Source: Sebastes aleutianus
Taxonomy: Eukaryota > Chordata > Actinopteri > Perciformes > Sebastidae
Assembly: GCA_916700875.1 (NCBI GenBank)
Contig: CAKAKS010000004.1
Span: 12,482,534-12,546,533 of the forward strand
Length of the DNA: 64,000 nt
Direction of reading: 5' to 3'
The translations under genes were made by a program, and so were the position numbers. The notes beneath the pieces were generated by a model, which was given only the letters and a program-made list of their open reading frames with translations, ran no database searches and was not told the origin of the DNA. Below, piece by piece: positions 35,160 to 47,900 of this stretch; position 1 is the stretch's first letter, and every line of letters starts with the position of its first letter.

Positions 35160-36690
35160 CACACACACACACACATCAGCCTGTACCATTATGCAGCCTG
35201 CTATACCATTTAACAGCTGTTGCCCGTTGGAGAAATCCCAAGTCTCTTTACATGCTTGTTGTTCGCTCATTTATCGTGATTGCAGCAGCAGTTGGACTCC
35301 TCCTCAGTCTCCAATGTTCTGATTTCCAACACTGGAAATTAGCTCCAATCCTCCATCGGGATGTTTTTCCCTTATACAATCCACTGCATGCAGTGTCCTT
35401 GAGCAAGGCACTTAGCTCTCAACTGCTCAGGGCAGCCCACAGGTGTTTGTGTGTGTGTGTGTGTATGTGTGTGTGTGAAACCCTCTCTCTTCCTGCAGCT
35501 TTTTATTAAATGATGTTTATTAGCTAATCATGAAAATACACACATACAAGTGGAGTGGAGGGATGGATATCAGAGGATTTGAGGTTGATATGCATGAAGC
35601 TTTTTGAGCTGATGAATACTAAAATCAAATTTGTCACCTGACAAAGTACAAAAATGAGTAATTCATGATACACCTCTATCCACCCTATCAGTTTTAATGT
35701 ACTTATTATACATGGACACACACACACACATGAAATTCTCTCAACCTGCCATCACTAACTAACCAAGGGGCGGAATTATTTAATAATATAGACCTCTCAC
35801 ATTGCCAACCATTGGGAAGTAATTATCAGTAATGATCTGCCGGTGACTGATCTATTTTTACCTGATGATCAGACCAGATCTCATCTCAGATCTATATCCC
35901 GTCACATTCATTATAACCGCCACAAGATTACATTCATCTCTGCCAGCACCACCTGTCCTTGTAATGGTGTTTCATTCTTCACCCGGAGCCCATTCACAGT
36001 GATGGTAAATACAGGAAACGCAGGGGAAATACAATATAGGGGTTTGTCCTTTTATGTTCAGAGTGGATTTAAACATTTTAAGGGAAAATACATAAAATAC
36101 ATAAAATTCTGGGGTTATTATATTTTTAATTTAGCTCTAACAGGTCATGCTTCCCTGTTGGTGTCTTGCAAATAAATATAGAAATAAATACTTTGTCCAA
36201 TTTGCATACCACACACTAGCACAGGTTAAATAGACTAATCTTGCTTTTAAAACAACATGGCATATAGAAGCCAAAAATAAAATAAAATGCCAATTGCAAA
36301 GAAAAAATGGGGGTTTCTAGATGAGTTTAATTGAATTTATACATAATTTAGTGCATTTCTGTGTGGGGTCATGCAGCTTCCCTGCAGTTGGCTGCTGTGG
36401 TCGATGGTCTTCAAAACAACACACATGGAGGTCACCATAACAGATTGGAGGCTAGCTACATTTTTTACAAAGAGGCAAACAACACTACTCCAATATTAAT
36501 ATTAGAGTAGTGGAAAATTAATTGATTAAAGTAAAACCAAAAACCTCCCTACAAGTCAATTTAGGAATAATATAATAGATAAATATAATAAATATAATAT
36601 AATAAAAAATTATAGTAGGTAAATATTAGAGATAGTATACTGTAGGAGGTCACAAAAACATAATCATAAATTGACATATTAAAAAATGAC
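33600..36690. other. intergenic region without a recognised gene
   Basis: Microsatellites at 34908-34943 (GT), 34982-35009 (CA), 35097-35157 (CT) and 35443-35478 (GT). A CNE-like stretch lies at about 35815-36005. No coding exon was recognised. Confidence 0.5.
35097..35176 (+). repeat. (CT)n/(CA)n compound microsatellite
   Basis: About 30 CT units followed by an (AC)n tract. Confidence 0.95.
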
Positions 36691-36699
36691 ACATCATAA

Positions 36700-36997
36700 C
36701 ATCACTAGACCCTCACTGTATAGGCTATATGTAGCCTACATTACATACTAGATGAAAATACTACAATAATCTGTTTCAGTAGTGAACAATAACTCTCCAA
36801 TAACTAGATTTTTTCTTCAAGATGCTCTTTTCTGTTGTGTCATTATATTATAGCAAAAACAAAATCCAACATTTTATTTGTATTTGTTTTTTATATATAT
36901 CTCCTTGTGTTTTTATTTAAGTAGTCTTATTGTTTAAGATCTATGCATTTTATTTGTAACAAAAAGTTGTTGTACCTAAATTGTGACTGTATTCATT

Positions 36998-37046
<49 letters not shown>

Positions 37047-37265
37047 GTACTTTATTGATCCCAAATTGGGAAATGATTGTGTTACAGCAGCAGGTTATCC
37101 AAGCAATGCACAGGAACAGTACATAAAATGTACATGTCAACACTAAAGAAATATATCCAAAGAATGCAAAACACCACTAGATCCTCACTGTATAGGCTAT
37201 ATGTAGCCTACATTAGATACTAGATGAAAATACTACAATATTCTGTTTCAGTAGTGAACAATAAC
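36700..37265. repeat. duplicated block D-E-D' with inverted LINE tail and (GATA)n
   Basis: D at 36701-36795 (around tataggctatatgtagccta) recurs as D' at 37165-37265. Between them lies E at 36799-37160, which contains (GATA)n at 36998-37046 followed by gtactttattgatcccaaat, the reverse complement of a LINE 3' end. E recurs at 39845-40226. Confidence 0.8.
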
Positions 37266-37379
37266 AATATTTTTTTTTATAACATTTCTGGAGAGTGTGT
37301 GAAAATTTGTCTCCAACATTTTGACAAGATGTTGTGAAACTCTTCCATGAGTCAACAGCGGAGCCTCAGATAAATAAGC

Positions 37380-37800
37380 CCAGGGATGTGACGCTAAACG
37401 CGGCGTTGCTGCTGTGAACTCTCCGCTGAACAGAGAACCGGTAGAGACGCACTCTGCTGCTGCTGCAGAGCTGCATTTCCCCTTTCGAAAGGGGAATAGC
37501 AGACAACACGTAAATCACTTATTTAAATCCCCTCCCATCACCGCTGAGTTTACACACTCTTGGCGCACAGTGGAGTTTATCCTCCTCGCTTGTCTGCAGG
37601 TTTTCGAAGCTCCTTTCTTCTCGCCATGTCGCGGGAGCTCCAGGCAGGCAGCGGGAGGAGGAAGGGCTCGCTGGCCGCTCAGCGCGTCACTATGAGCGTC
37701 CAGAGAGCGGACCAGGCACCGCCGAGTCCCGGAGAGACGCTACTACAACGCTGGGGAGATGAACTGCTTTTTATGGGCCCCAACATTTAACCTCGCATAT
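37380..37800 (+). promoter_or_regulatory. isolated CpG-rich island with a 54-codon ORF
   Basis: A CpG-rich island in AT-rich surroundings. On the plus strand an ATG at 37626-37628 in good context (G at -3) opens a 54-codon frame, MSRELQAGSGRRKGSLAAQR to WGDELLFMGPNI, with the stop at 37788-37790. No family was recognised and no consensus donor ends the frame. It may be a promoter and first exon of an unannotated or non-coding transcript. Confidence 0.3.
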
Positions 37801-37901
37801 GGTGCACATATAACACTATAAAATTAGATCCAAAGTTATTTATACAGCCTTTTATATACTCAATCATTTTTTCACGTTATTACTTTGTAGCCCATTTGCA
37901 G

Positions 37902-38190
37902 ATTTCAAACATTTGAAATGTATTTATTTTAATTTATCTAAAATATAAACTAAATATATAGAGTTACTATCTACTGTTATTTATGTACTTTGGGATTTAA
38001 AAAAAAAAATATATATATATTTTGCCATTTTCCTCTGATGGAAGCCACTTATTTCAAACATTTGAAAAAAAAGTTTTTAATTTATTTAAAATATAAACTA
38101 AATATATAGAGTTACTATCTACTGTTATTTATGTATTTTGGGATTTTTAAAAAAATATATATATTTTGCCATTTTCCTCTGATGGTAGCC
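37902..38190. repeat. tandem duplication, 2 x about 147 bp
   Basis: Copies at 37902-38050 and 38051-38190 share atataaactaaatatataga and tttgccattttcctctgatg. Confidence 0.88.
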
Positions 38191-38788
38191 AACATGATAC
38201 ACAAGAACAAATGATAGATATCGTTTACACAGTTTTGTGGTTTGGAATTCTGTAAATATTTACTTGTTTAATTGCACAACAATTCGGAATTAATTTATAA
38301 AAAAAATCTGTATATTTATACAATATTTTCCATAAATGTTCGCAGTATTTTATTCTTTCTATTTTCTATATTTTTAGTAATTGGTTCACAGCTTGCAATT
38401 ATCCATCGATGATGTGGACAATGCTACATGGTTTCTTGTGTATTCTAGGATGTTATTAGTGTAAATGATGATTGTAAAACAGTTTAATTTTATTGATTTA
38501 AAACTGCAAGTATTCATGTATGACTCAAACATTATAAGTCCTTAAAGTGAGTTTTTCCATGTCTGTTTTGAGGGTCAAAAGGTGCTGTGTTGTGCAGATT
38601 GTACACAGAAGCCCTCGGAGATGCATTTCTGAATTTTAGGCTACATAAATTAGACTTCACTTTCAAAGTAAAAGAAATAACGGTGCAGTACTTATATTAC
38701 ATTCAGTGTAATTTGTCAAGTTTTGTGTTTACACCTCAGTCACTTCATGTGCATCAAGAAGCTCCAAGGTGTCATTGAACTGGGAGGC

Positions 38789-38795
<7 letters not shown>

Positions 38796-38838
<43 letters not shown>
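38796..38838 (+). repeat. (GA)n microsatellite
   Basis: About 20 GA units, with a (GT)n tract 25 bp further right. Confidence 0.93.
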
Positions 38839-38841
<3 letters not shown>

Positions 38842-39019
38842 CCTGGGAAGGATGTGTATATGCATGTGTGTGTGTGTGTCTGTGTGTGTCAGGGGGGTGA
38901 CAGAGGAGTGTCACTTAGCAGAAGAATACAAGCTATCTGAGAATGAAGAGGGATGAGGCTGAATCCTGCTGCTTCTCCTCGCCACCATTATCCTACAGGA
39001 GAGAGACCTGTGGGGGGCA

Positions 39020-39020
39020 T

Positions 39021-39064
<44 letters not shown>
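39020..39064 (+). repeat. (CA)n microsatellite
   Basis: About 22 CA units, followed by a (TCC)n tract at about 39105-39130. Confidence 0.95.
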
Positions 39065-39067
<3 letters not shown>

Positions 39068-39844
39068 GGGAATCTCCTCAGCTGTTCTTCTCTCCTTGTA
39101 CCCTTCCTCCTCCTCCTCCTCCTCTTCCTCCTGCCCCGGCCCTAAACACCTCTGTCCGCCGGATCTGGTTCCACTCGGCACCGGATCAGGGCCCCTGGCA
39201 GCTGACTGCAGGTTTCTGGCCAGGATTAGGGCTCCTAATGGCAGCCACTCTGTGATGATTTACACTGCATTACTGTACACACCAGCGGCTGCCTCCTCCT
39301 GCTAATGGTTTATTACACCGGAGCCTCTCTCAGCTTTATTGCTCTTTGCTCTCTCCCTCTTTGAGGCTGAGGTCTAATTAAATAATTTAACTGAATTACC
39401 AAACATATGCCCAAACCTGTGTAGGAATTACTCGTGGCACTTGGTTAAGCTGTTTTATGGTTTTGCTTTCATTTCTGCTTGGCTGGAGTGTGATGTTTAA
39501 GATGCTCTGAGTTCATCTAGAATGGGACAGATGATGGCAACAAATACTGTAAGTATGTGAAAACCATGCATCTCCAAACCATCAGCTTTTCAGGATCTAA
39601 GTGGCAATGCATTCTTCAGATGGTTGAATTTTCTCTATCCATAAAGGAGCACTGAATCCTTCAATTTGTCAGAAAAAAAATCAAAATCACCAAATTTTCA
39701 TTGGACAGTGACAAATTGGATGCAACCCCTGCGGTTGCATGGACTGGTTAAAAAACACTTAAATGTGTGACTTTAATTGTATGTAATGGTGGAAGTAGTA
39801 GTTGATACATTTAATTCAAATGAACAGAAATAAAACTAATTAAA

Positions 39845-40226
39845 AACTAGATTTTTTTCTTCAAGATGCTCTTTTCTGTTGTGTCATCCTATTATAGCAA
39901 AAAACAAAATCCAACATTTTATTTGTATTTTTTTATATATCTCCTTGTGTTTTTATTTAAGTAGTCTAAGTAGTATATTTATATTTATGTATATATATGT
40001 ATATTTAAGTAGTATATTATTTTAGATCTATGTATTTTATTTGTAACAAAAAGTTGTTGTACCTAAATTGGGAATGTATTAATTTAGATAGATAGATAGA
40101 TAGGTGTACTTTATTGATCCCAAATTGGGAAATGATTGTGTTACAGCAGCAGGTTATCCAAGCAATGCCCAGGAACAGTACATAAAATGTACATGTCAAC
40201 ACTAAAGAAATATATCCAAAGAATAC
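39845..40226. repeat. second copy of segment E
   Basis: Matches 36799-37160 on both sides of the (GATA)n tract, so it is a segmental duplicate and not just another insertion of the same LINE. The GATA tract is contracted here to about four units. Confidence 0.8.
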
Positions 40227-40696
40227 AAAATATAAAAAAATATTGGAATACACTAAATATACCTGACTACTACAGCATAAAACAAATCTAAATTATAAAC
40301 ATAGAATAACCCACTATATAAATTAGCAAGTGTGCAATAACATACTATATACATTGTGTGTAATGTGAGATATAAAATTTCAAGCTGTGTAATTTGTTTT
40401 TATCATTATGGATGCAATCAGGACAATACAAATAGTTGCAGTTATGTTCTCCAGCTGGGCTGCCTTTGAACAAAAATGCAAAACAATTAAAATGTTTCAT
40501 TTTGAAGCAGGAGAATAAATACTAGAACGCAGGGAGTTGAAACGTCACAGGCAGGTACTCATGTTGCTGCAGAGCATTCCTCAGTGACAGCAGCTCAGCT
40601 CGCCTCTGAAGCTCCAGATATCTGCCCAACATTTGTCTAATCATCCAGGGCTTAACCCTCCTGCTGGCCTGCTATCTGCCCTGTGTTTGTCTCAGG

Positions 40697-40697
<1 letters not shown>

Positions 40698-40777
<80 letters not shown>
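40698..40777 (+). repeat. (GT)n(GA)n compound microsatellite
   Basis: (GT)n at 40698-40719 followed by (GA)n to 40777. Confidence 0.95.
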
Positions 40778-40781
<4 letters not shown>

Positions 40782-40941
40782 CCTGTCTCCTAACACCAGG
40801 GCTTAGTAGTGTTTTGACTTTGTGATCAGGCACCTGGTTGGGCAGCACACAGGGGTCCTCCATCAGCTGGTAAGCCCTCCTCCCACCCTTGGGGAGGGTT
40901 TCTGGGGGGAGTGAGATCGATGATGGACACAGCAGCTCTGC

Positions 40942-40942
<1 letters not shown>

Positions 40943-41008
<66 letters not shown>
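40943..41008 (+). repeat. (GT)n microsatellite, about 33 units
   Basis: The longest pure GT tract in the window. Others follow at about 41275-41316 (GT) and 41450-41471 (CA). Confidence 0.95.
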
Positions 41009-41010
<2 letters not shown>

Positions 41011-41272
41011 TAGGGTGGTGCTGCTATTACTGGGAGTGGAGGGGAGGCAGCTCTGATGGTGGAGGCTTATAAAAGAGAAGGTCCTGGGTGGTGGTGATGG
41101 TGGTGGTGGGAGGGGGGTACATGCTGTTTAAACAGCCTGGTTTTGATTGACAGGACTGATAGTGAGTGGGTGGGGGGCACTGTGAGGGATGTTTGGTAGT
41201 GGGAGGGGTGAGTGAGCAAGTGCTTGAGAAAAGAGAAGAGAAAGGGAGGGTTGTGTTGTTGAATGCAGGTTA

Positions 41273-41318
<46 letters not shown>

Positions 41319-41474
41319 GGAAGGGTGGGGGGGGATGGAAAACTCCTGATGGGGGGGTATTTTTTGGGGGAGCAGGGGGGCACGAGGAAAGTGAGCTTTT
41401 AATTACCAGGGCAGAAGCAGATGTAGCAGAATGGTGCCCCCACCTCTAAACACACACACACACACACACACTGG

Positions 41475-42168
41475 TTGTTTCTTGGCAGCTGGAAGTCATC
41501 AGCTTTGGGGGGTGTGTGCGCATATTTGTTAGGACAGGAGCCTTGAAGCACATTGTTTAAATTTAAAGATGTTCAGCTTCTATTTGCACTTCTTAGCTTG
41601 ATGATTATTCATTTTCCTCCTCCCCCTTGTTACTGAATAAATCACATCTCTGCTATAATATCCAACTTAATTAATGTCTTTTAATATAAACCAGGTTCAC
41701 CATCTAAATTGACAGTCTCTCTATTGTCAATTAATTTGAAATAAAATATTTTTATTATTTCGAGTTTACCCTCATCTCATCTGCAGTCATGATTTATATA
41801 TGTGATCAGAGGAGAAAGAAACATGCATATATGTAATTTTAATGGTAGCTAAATACCATGTATTATAATGTGGTATTATTTATTGGTGGAAGTTTACTGT
41901 ATATATTTTGTGCATATTTAATATCACTTTAAAAAATGTTAAACATCTTAAACATCTGGATAAATGAAAATGAAACTGGCTAATTGGCAGCTGTTTCCCC
42001 TGTCCCTGTCAAATAAACAAAAATAAAAATGTATAAATGTTCCATGCATATATTAAATGAATTCAAGATGAATAAACTGAAGGCATTGTTACTAATCCAC
42101 ACAGACTTTGTCAACAATAAAAACATAAGAAAATAGAATTTCCATTATATTTTGAATTATCTCATTTT

Positions 42169-42205
<37 letters not shown>

Positions 42206-42297
42206 GAATTATAAATATATATGTATATATATATAAAAAATAACATTTGTATTAATTTATTTATAAAGATAAAAAATAATATTTTTTTATATTATAT

Positions 42298-42328
<31 letters not shown>

Positions 42329-42530
42329 TGCAATTTTAAAAAAATCCTTTAAGTGTCAGCATATTTAGTATTAATTCATGTGTAAATGGAAATAAATTCC
42401 TTTGAAACTGCAAAAGAACATTTACAATTGATAACAAATACAAATTTACTCTCTAATGTACATATATATATATTTTTTTAGCAAACTCCTAAATACAAAG
42501 ACCAAATGCTCCTGTTAATTTATCCAGAGT
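41475..42530. other. AT-rich spacer downstream of mllt10
   Basis: No gene. It holds (AT)n tracts at about 42172-42240 and 42285-42330 and otherwise AT-rich unique sequence. Confidence 0.6.
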
Positions 42531-42535
42531 GTTTC

Positions 42536-42541
42536 TTTATT
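42536..42541 (-). terminator. mllt10: candidate distal mllt10 polyadenylation signal
   Basis: AATAAA on the minus strand at the left edge of the non-repetitive block. A proximal alternative is at 43270-43275. Confidence 0.4.
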
Positions 42542-44624
42542 TTGGTGTTTTGAAATACAATGTTAGATTTATTTTTTTACTCCCCTCCCTCATTATTTTC
42601 CACTTGTACAAAACTGATCCAAACAAATGTGTGCACAGATGAAAACACGGTGCCAAGTATAAAATGACTTCTCATCAAGAAAATGGTGCAAAACTTAAAA
42701 AAAAAAAAAAAAGAAACACAATGTCCCTGCACATATAAAAATAAATTAATACTTTGTGTGTCCAGTCACTGTCAACCTTTTTTTTTTGTCTGGTCCTAAA
42801 GATTCACGCACACAAATTGAGGCTTCATTGGCTTTCCTTCACACCAGCACGGCTAATCACAATCACTTATGTACACCAACGGGCCAATGAGAAAGCTTTA
42901 TGTACACTTAACGAGGTAGAAACTGTGCCACTGAACGCCCCCATGACACACTTCCTCCCCCCTACAAACAGCTATATACAGCCACCCCCCCCTCCCGCCC
43001 CCCCAATCAGCCAAGTAGCTTCAAGCTTTCAAAACACAACACAGAGTAGAAGTCATTAAACGGGTTTACAGCAAGATTCGACTGTATGAGGGGAGAAACA
43101 AACAAACAAAACTTTACACAGTAGTACAAAATGTTAAGTTGCAACACCAGCAGGCTTTTTAAAATATATCATCTTATGCCCATTACACAAACAAACTCCC
43201 AATAAATAAAAAGCACAATACAAAGTTGGCTTTGATATTAGAGAATGCAGCAGAATAATATTTCCTGGTTTTATTAAAGAGACCGCCAGTCTTTTTTTGT
43301 AATCTGTTGCCGTAGCAACGCAGCTTAATTACCAGTAGCATTGTGAAGAATTGGGCTGAGTGACAGGGACACAGGTAAAAGGAAAACAAATCCCGCCTTC
43401 TCCCCCCCCCCCCCCTTGGCCTCAGGCACTTTTGGGTTTGGACACTGATTGGCCAGTCCTCACTGTTGTGGGTTTTTAGGTCCTGATAGGCTGGTCCTGC
43501 TAGAGAGGTAGGTGCAGCGGGGGGCTCAATCAGGAAGATGAAATGTAATGACTTCCACGTGCTGACAACCAACTGCATAATTTCTCTTTGGGAGTCTGTG
43601 CCGTGTGGATTCATGCATCCCTCTGAACATTCAACTTTTACATTTCACTTCCCTGAGTGAGCCCCCTGTATCTGGCCCAGAGAAGAGACAGTCAAAAGCA
43701 AGGCTTCTGCGGTGACTGTACGAGGCTTGGCTCCACTGACATTAAGGGATCTACACAAACTGGAGTGAAAGACACTGGGGGAGAGAGGCAGCGACAGCGA
43801 GAACATATGGGATATTTTCACAAGCCTCTCGCCCAATATATTCCCCTCGGGATCGCTGCGAGACACATGTCAAACATGCATCTGCTACTGTTAAGTCCTG
43901 TGGTGGGGAATTGTAGTTTCTTTTTTTCATATACATGTATTTCTGCTAGTTTTTCTTGTAGTTCTGTGTGCGCTAGCTCGTGTGCTGATTTAAGCTGAGG
44001 CCCCTGAGAGAGTGAGACAGCAGAGAGACCAGACCCAGAGGGATGTTAGCGTGGAGGATGGAGAAGCAGTGAGAGAAATGTGGAGACGAAGGAAATGATG
44101 CAAAGAAAAAAAATGACACAGCAACAAGAGATAGAATGAATGTGAAGAAGCAGGATGAAGAACATATTGAGAGAAATTGAAGAAAAAGGCTGACCTGTTA
44201 GTCAACTCAGTTGTTGAGAGATCAAACACACCATGTATTTACCGACACTAACACACTAAGTTCAGTGATATCAAATGAAAATCATATCAACAGTGATCAA
44301 ATAAAAACCTGAAGCAGCACTAAAGCTAAAAAAAACATAAAATTGAATGGACATAAATAGTACAAATGAAGACAAAATGTTGTGTTAAGACTGTAACCTG
44401 AAAAAAGTTGCAAAAAATAAACCTGACGAGGTCGCCGTAGTGCATGCTAATGTATTAGCACGGACCGCTGGATAGAATAATCTACCAGGAACGCAGATTT
44501 CTCTGCTGCCAATGTTCTCATCACCGAACCACAAAGTTGACCAAAAGGCTGATCTCCCGAAGACTCTGCATATTTATTTAAAAGAAAAAACAACAGCAAC
44601 CAAAAACATAAAGAGCATCTGCCG
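42536..44624 (-). other. mllt10: probable mllt10 3' untranslated region
   Basis: The sequence after the mllt10 stop is largely free of repeats. Minus-strand AATAAA hexamers occur at 43270-43275 and 42536-42541, so the UTR could be about 1.35 or 2.1 kb. Beyond 42530 the sequence becomes AT-repeat. The extent is inferred from hexamer position and complexity only. Confidence 0.45.
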
Positions 44625-44909
44625 TCATGTCTTCTCTTGCCCCGCGACGCCCACGGCCTTCTCGGCTAGCCGCGGCTTCTGTGCCCCCGAGGCGTGTGTG
44701 TCAGCGTGTGCGTGCTGCATCGCCAGGAAGGGGTTGGCGGTGATGGCGCCTTGGCCCTGGCCCTGGGCGCCGGGCAGCAGGTTGTTGATGGGCAGCTGAG
44801 CGGAGGAGAGCGGCATGGAGGGGATCTGGGCGGAGGAGGAGAGGGATTGCAGCTGCTGGAGGTCCTGCTGCTGCTGCATCAGTTGGTAGAGCAACACCTG
44901 CTGCTGCTC
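44625..44909 (-). CDS. mllt10: mllt10 terminal coding exon
   Basis: 94 codons and stop. EQQQVLLYQLMQQQQDLQQL opens it, then AQLPINNLLPGAQ, TANPFLAMQ and the conserved terminus EKAVGVAGQEKT. The acceptor ctcag is preceded by a very long (CT)n pyrimidine tract. Confidence 0.96.
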   Translation of the reverse strand, partial: EQQQVLLYQLMQQQQDLQQLQSLSSSAQIPSMPLSSAQLPINNLLPGAQGQGQGAITANPFLAMQHAHADTHASGAQKPRLAEKAVGVAGQEKT

Positions 44910-44911
44910 CT

Positions 44912-44942
<31 letters not shown>

Positions 44943-47900
44943 GGAGGGAGGGGAGAGAGGAGGCAATAAGGAAGAAAATGCAGGAGAAAAATGAATGATA
45001 AAGTGAAAGATTTAGACAAGAAAGGAAACGAGAGTTGGATAAGAAGGAGGACAATGAGGGATGGAAAAGAGCGGAGGAAAGTGGGGTGAGCAGCGGAGGG
45101 AATAAGAAAGAAAAAGAGTTAATAAGCTTGGTGATTTAGGCCATTGTCCAAAGGAAAATTGTCGCTCAGTGTCTTTGTGTGTGTTTAACTGTGTGTGATA
45201 GTGGTGATGGCAGTGAGTGGTTGCAAGCTTGCCAGTGTGTGTGTGTGTGTATGTGTGTGTGTGTGTCGTACCGCTGTAGGTTGTGAGGACAGCAGCTGCT
45301 GGAGCTGATGCTGCTGCAGGAGGAGTCTGTGCTGCTCAGACAGCAGGCCGAGCCGCGCAGCGCTGACGAGACAAAAAAACAACTCACAGTCAGACAAACA
45401 ACGCCGTCCTCGCGCTATCAGCGCTGAGCACAATACAATTTAATACACAGTTTCAAAACATCAGAGGTTTACACCCAGGAGACCACCAGAGCAATGACAA
45501 CTCATGAACTGGCCCCGAAGAACGAGCATTTTATTTGTGTTACTATTTAAATATTAAGGAGAAAAAAACCAAATTCATATATGAATTCTAGGGTGTCAAT
45601 CGATTAAAATATTTAATCATGATTAATTGCATGATTGTCCATGGTGAAATCACGATTCAGTCAGTGTGCTGACTTGACCATGACTTGCCCCAAACTGCAT
45701 GCGATTATCATAAAGTGGGCATGTCTGTAAAGGGAAGACTCCTGGGTACCCATAGAACCCATTTTCATTCACATATCCTGAGGTCAGAGGTCAAGGGACC
45801 CCTTTGAAAACGGCCATGCCAATTTTTCCTCGACAAAATTTAGCGCAACTTTGGAGCGTTATTTAACCTCTTTGGCGACAAGCTATGACATGGTTGGTAC
45901 CAATGTATTCCTTAGGTTTTGTAGTTTCCTTATGATACCATATCTTCCATTTAGCTTTAAAATTGAGCCCGCTACAACTTAAAAATCACAAATTGTGTTA
46001 AATTAGTGGCGTTAAAACAATTTGTGTGAAGTTGAGCGCCTTAACTTTGACAGCCCTACTGAATTCACATAAACTTCACACACAAAACATGCAACACAGC
46101 AATATCTTCACAAAATCTCTTCTGACAGACTTCAGGGTCACAATGGAAATGGCGCTACAGGTTGTTGTGATGCTGAACCGACTTCTGTCTCACCTGTTCT
46201 TACTAGTTGCCGAGCTGCAAGAATCCAACACGCAAGCAAAAGGAAACAAAGAGGAGAGGACGCAGTAAAGTTCACATTCAAACATCTTGGGGAAACCAAG
46301 AGATGAGGTGGCCAGACATGCATGTTCCCTGACATTAGGAATGATTGTTGTGTTTTTCAGTACTTTTAGATGTGGGGACAGAGGGGCTGAAATACCCAAA
46401 GTGTCAACATTAGTGGATTAAAGAAATTGAAATGGGTTCCAGTTGCCTGACAGGTAACGGATTTGTTGTGGTGGGTGATATGACACCTCGTGCAATGATT
46501 TTATTATCAACTTGAAACACCATTTAGCATTAATGAGCATAACTTTATACTTGCTCCTGTACAACGGCGTATTAGGGCCATTGTAGGTTAAAAAAAATAA
46601 CAACGGAGATGGGGGAGAGGTAATGTTCTGAGAAAAAAAACGTCTATAATATTAGTACTTATGTTCATAAAGAAAGCATGTATATGTATCTTTCAGGACC
46701 TTTGCCTTGCTCAGTTTTCCAAAATATTTTTCTTGTGAATTTATGACTTTATAGTCTCACAAATCTTTGAGTTTTTCTCGTAAATTTGCCACTTTAATCT
46801 CAGAAAATATCCGTGTATTTTTCTTGTAAATTTATGACTTTAATCTTGGAAATTGGAGTTTTTCTTGGAATAATACCCTTCCCAGCTCCGTAAGGATTTT
46901 TTTTTTACCTATAATGGCTCTAATACGCCGTCGTACTCCTGTCATTCAGTTTTGTTAATGTTTTTTTTTAATTAATTAATGTTTCATCAGAAAAATACCT
47001 CAGGATGATTAAAAAGCAGCCGTAAGACGTACCTATTAACGGGCATCGTGACGCCCGTAGCTGCTCCTGTAGTGTGTGCGTGAGGGCTGGTGGTGCCCGT
47101 CGGCGTCTGGATCACCCCGTTCAGTGACCCAACTATCCCCCCCATGCCCAGTGCGCTGCCTGCACCCAGAGCGCCCATCAGCCCCGCCACACCGCCGAGC
47201 CTTGCTGGTTGCGCTCCAACGGCGGCGACGCCGTTCAGCTGCGGCTGCGGCGGGCTCTGGGAGACGGAGGGAGGCGTGGAGAGAGACGAGGTGGAGCCAC
47301 TGCTGCTGTGGCCGCCACATGACGCACCGTCCTGAGAGACAGAAACACCATTAATGATGATGTAGTTCATCTAATTTACCATGTAATGAGGTGGAAAATC
47401 ACAACATTACCTCGTATAACTAAACTTTACCATCACTGAACCATAATTAATTCAGTTATTACATTATTGATATGTTACTGCTACGTCTTGTATTGTAGTG
47501 TTTGACTACAGGATTCAAACGGAGTGTGTTGGGAGTTTGTTCTTACTTGAGCTGCCACAGGTAAAGATGAGTCGGTGACTCCGAGCTGGCTTCCTTTCAC
47601 ATCTGCAACACAAATCAATGCAGGTTTAGATTCCCTCCGTGTTAATTTCATCAATTATTCTGCTTCGTTTAGTTTATAAAATGTCAGAAAAATAGTGGAA
47701 AAGGTCCATCCTAAGTTCTGGAAGCCGTCATCAAATGCCTTTTTTGTAGGATGTTCAATTTAACATCATATAAAACACAGTAACGCAACAAATCTTTAAA
47801 TTCGAGAAGCTCGAGCCAGAAGCCATTTTGCTTCATTAAGTAAGGGATAATGTAGAGCGAGCCACTTCGCATCGGTGCCGCATTGCCCTGTCAGGGTTTA

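Noticed and set aside
44694..44969. 91-codon plus-strand frame
   Set aside because: Antisense shadow of the mllt10 terminal exon.
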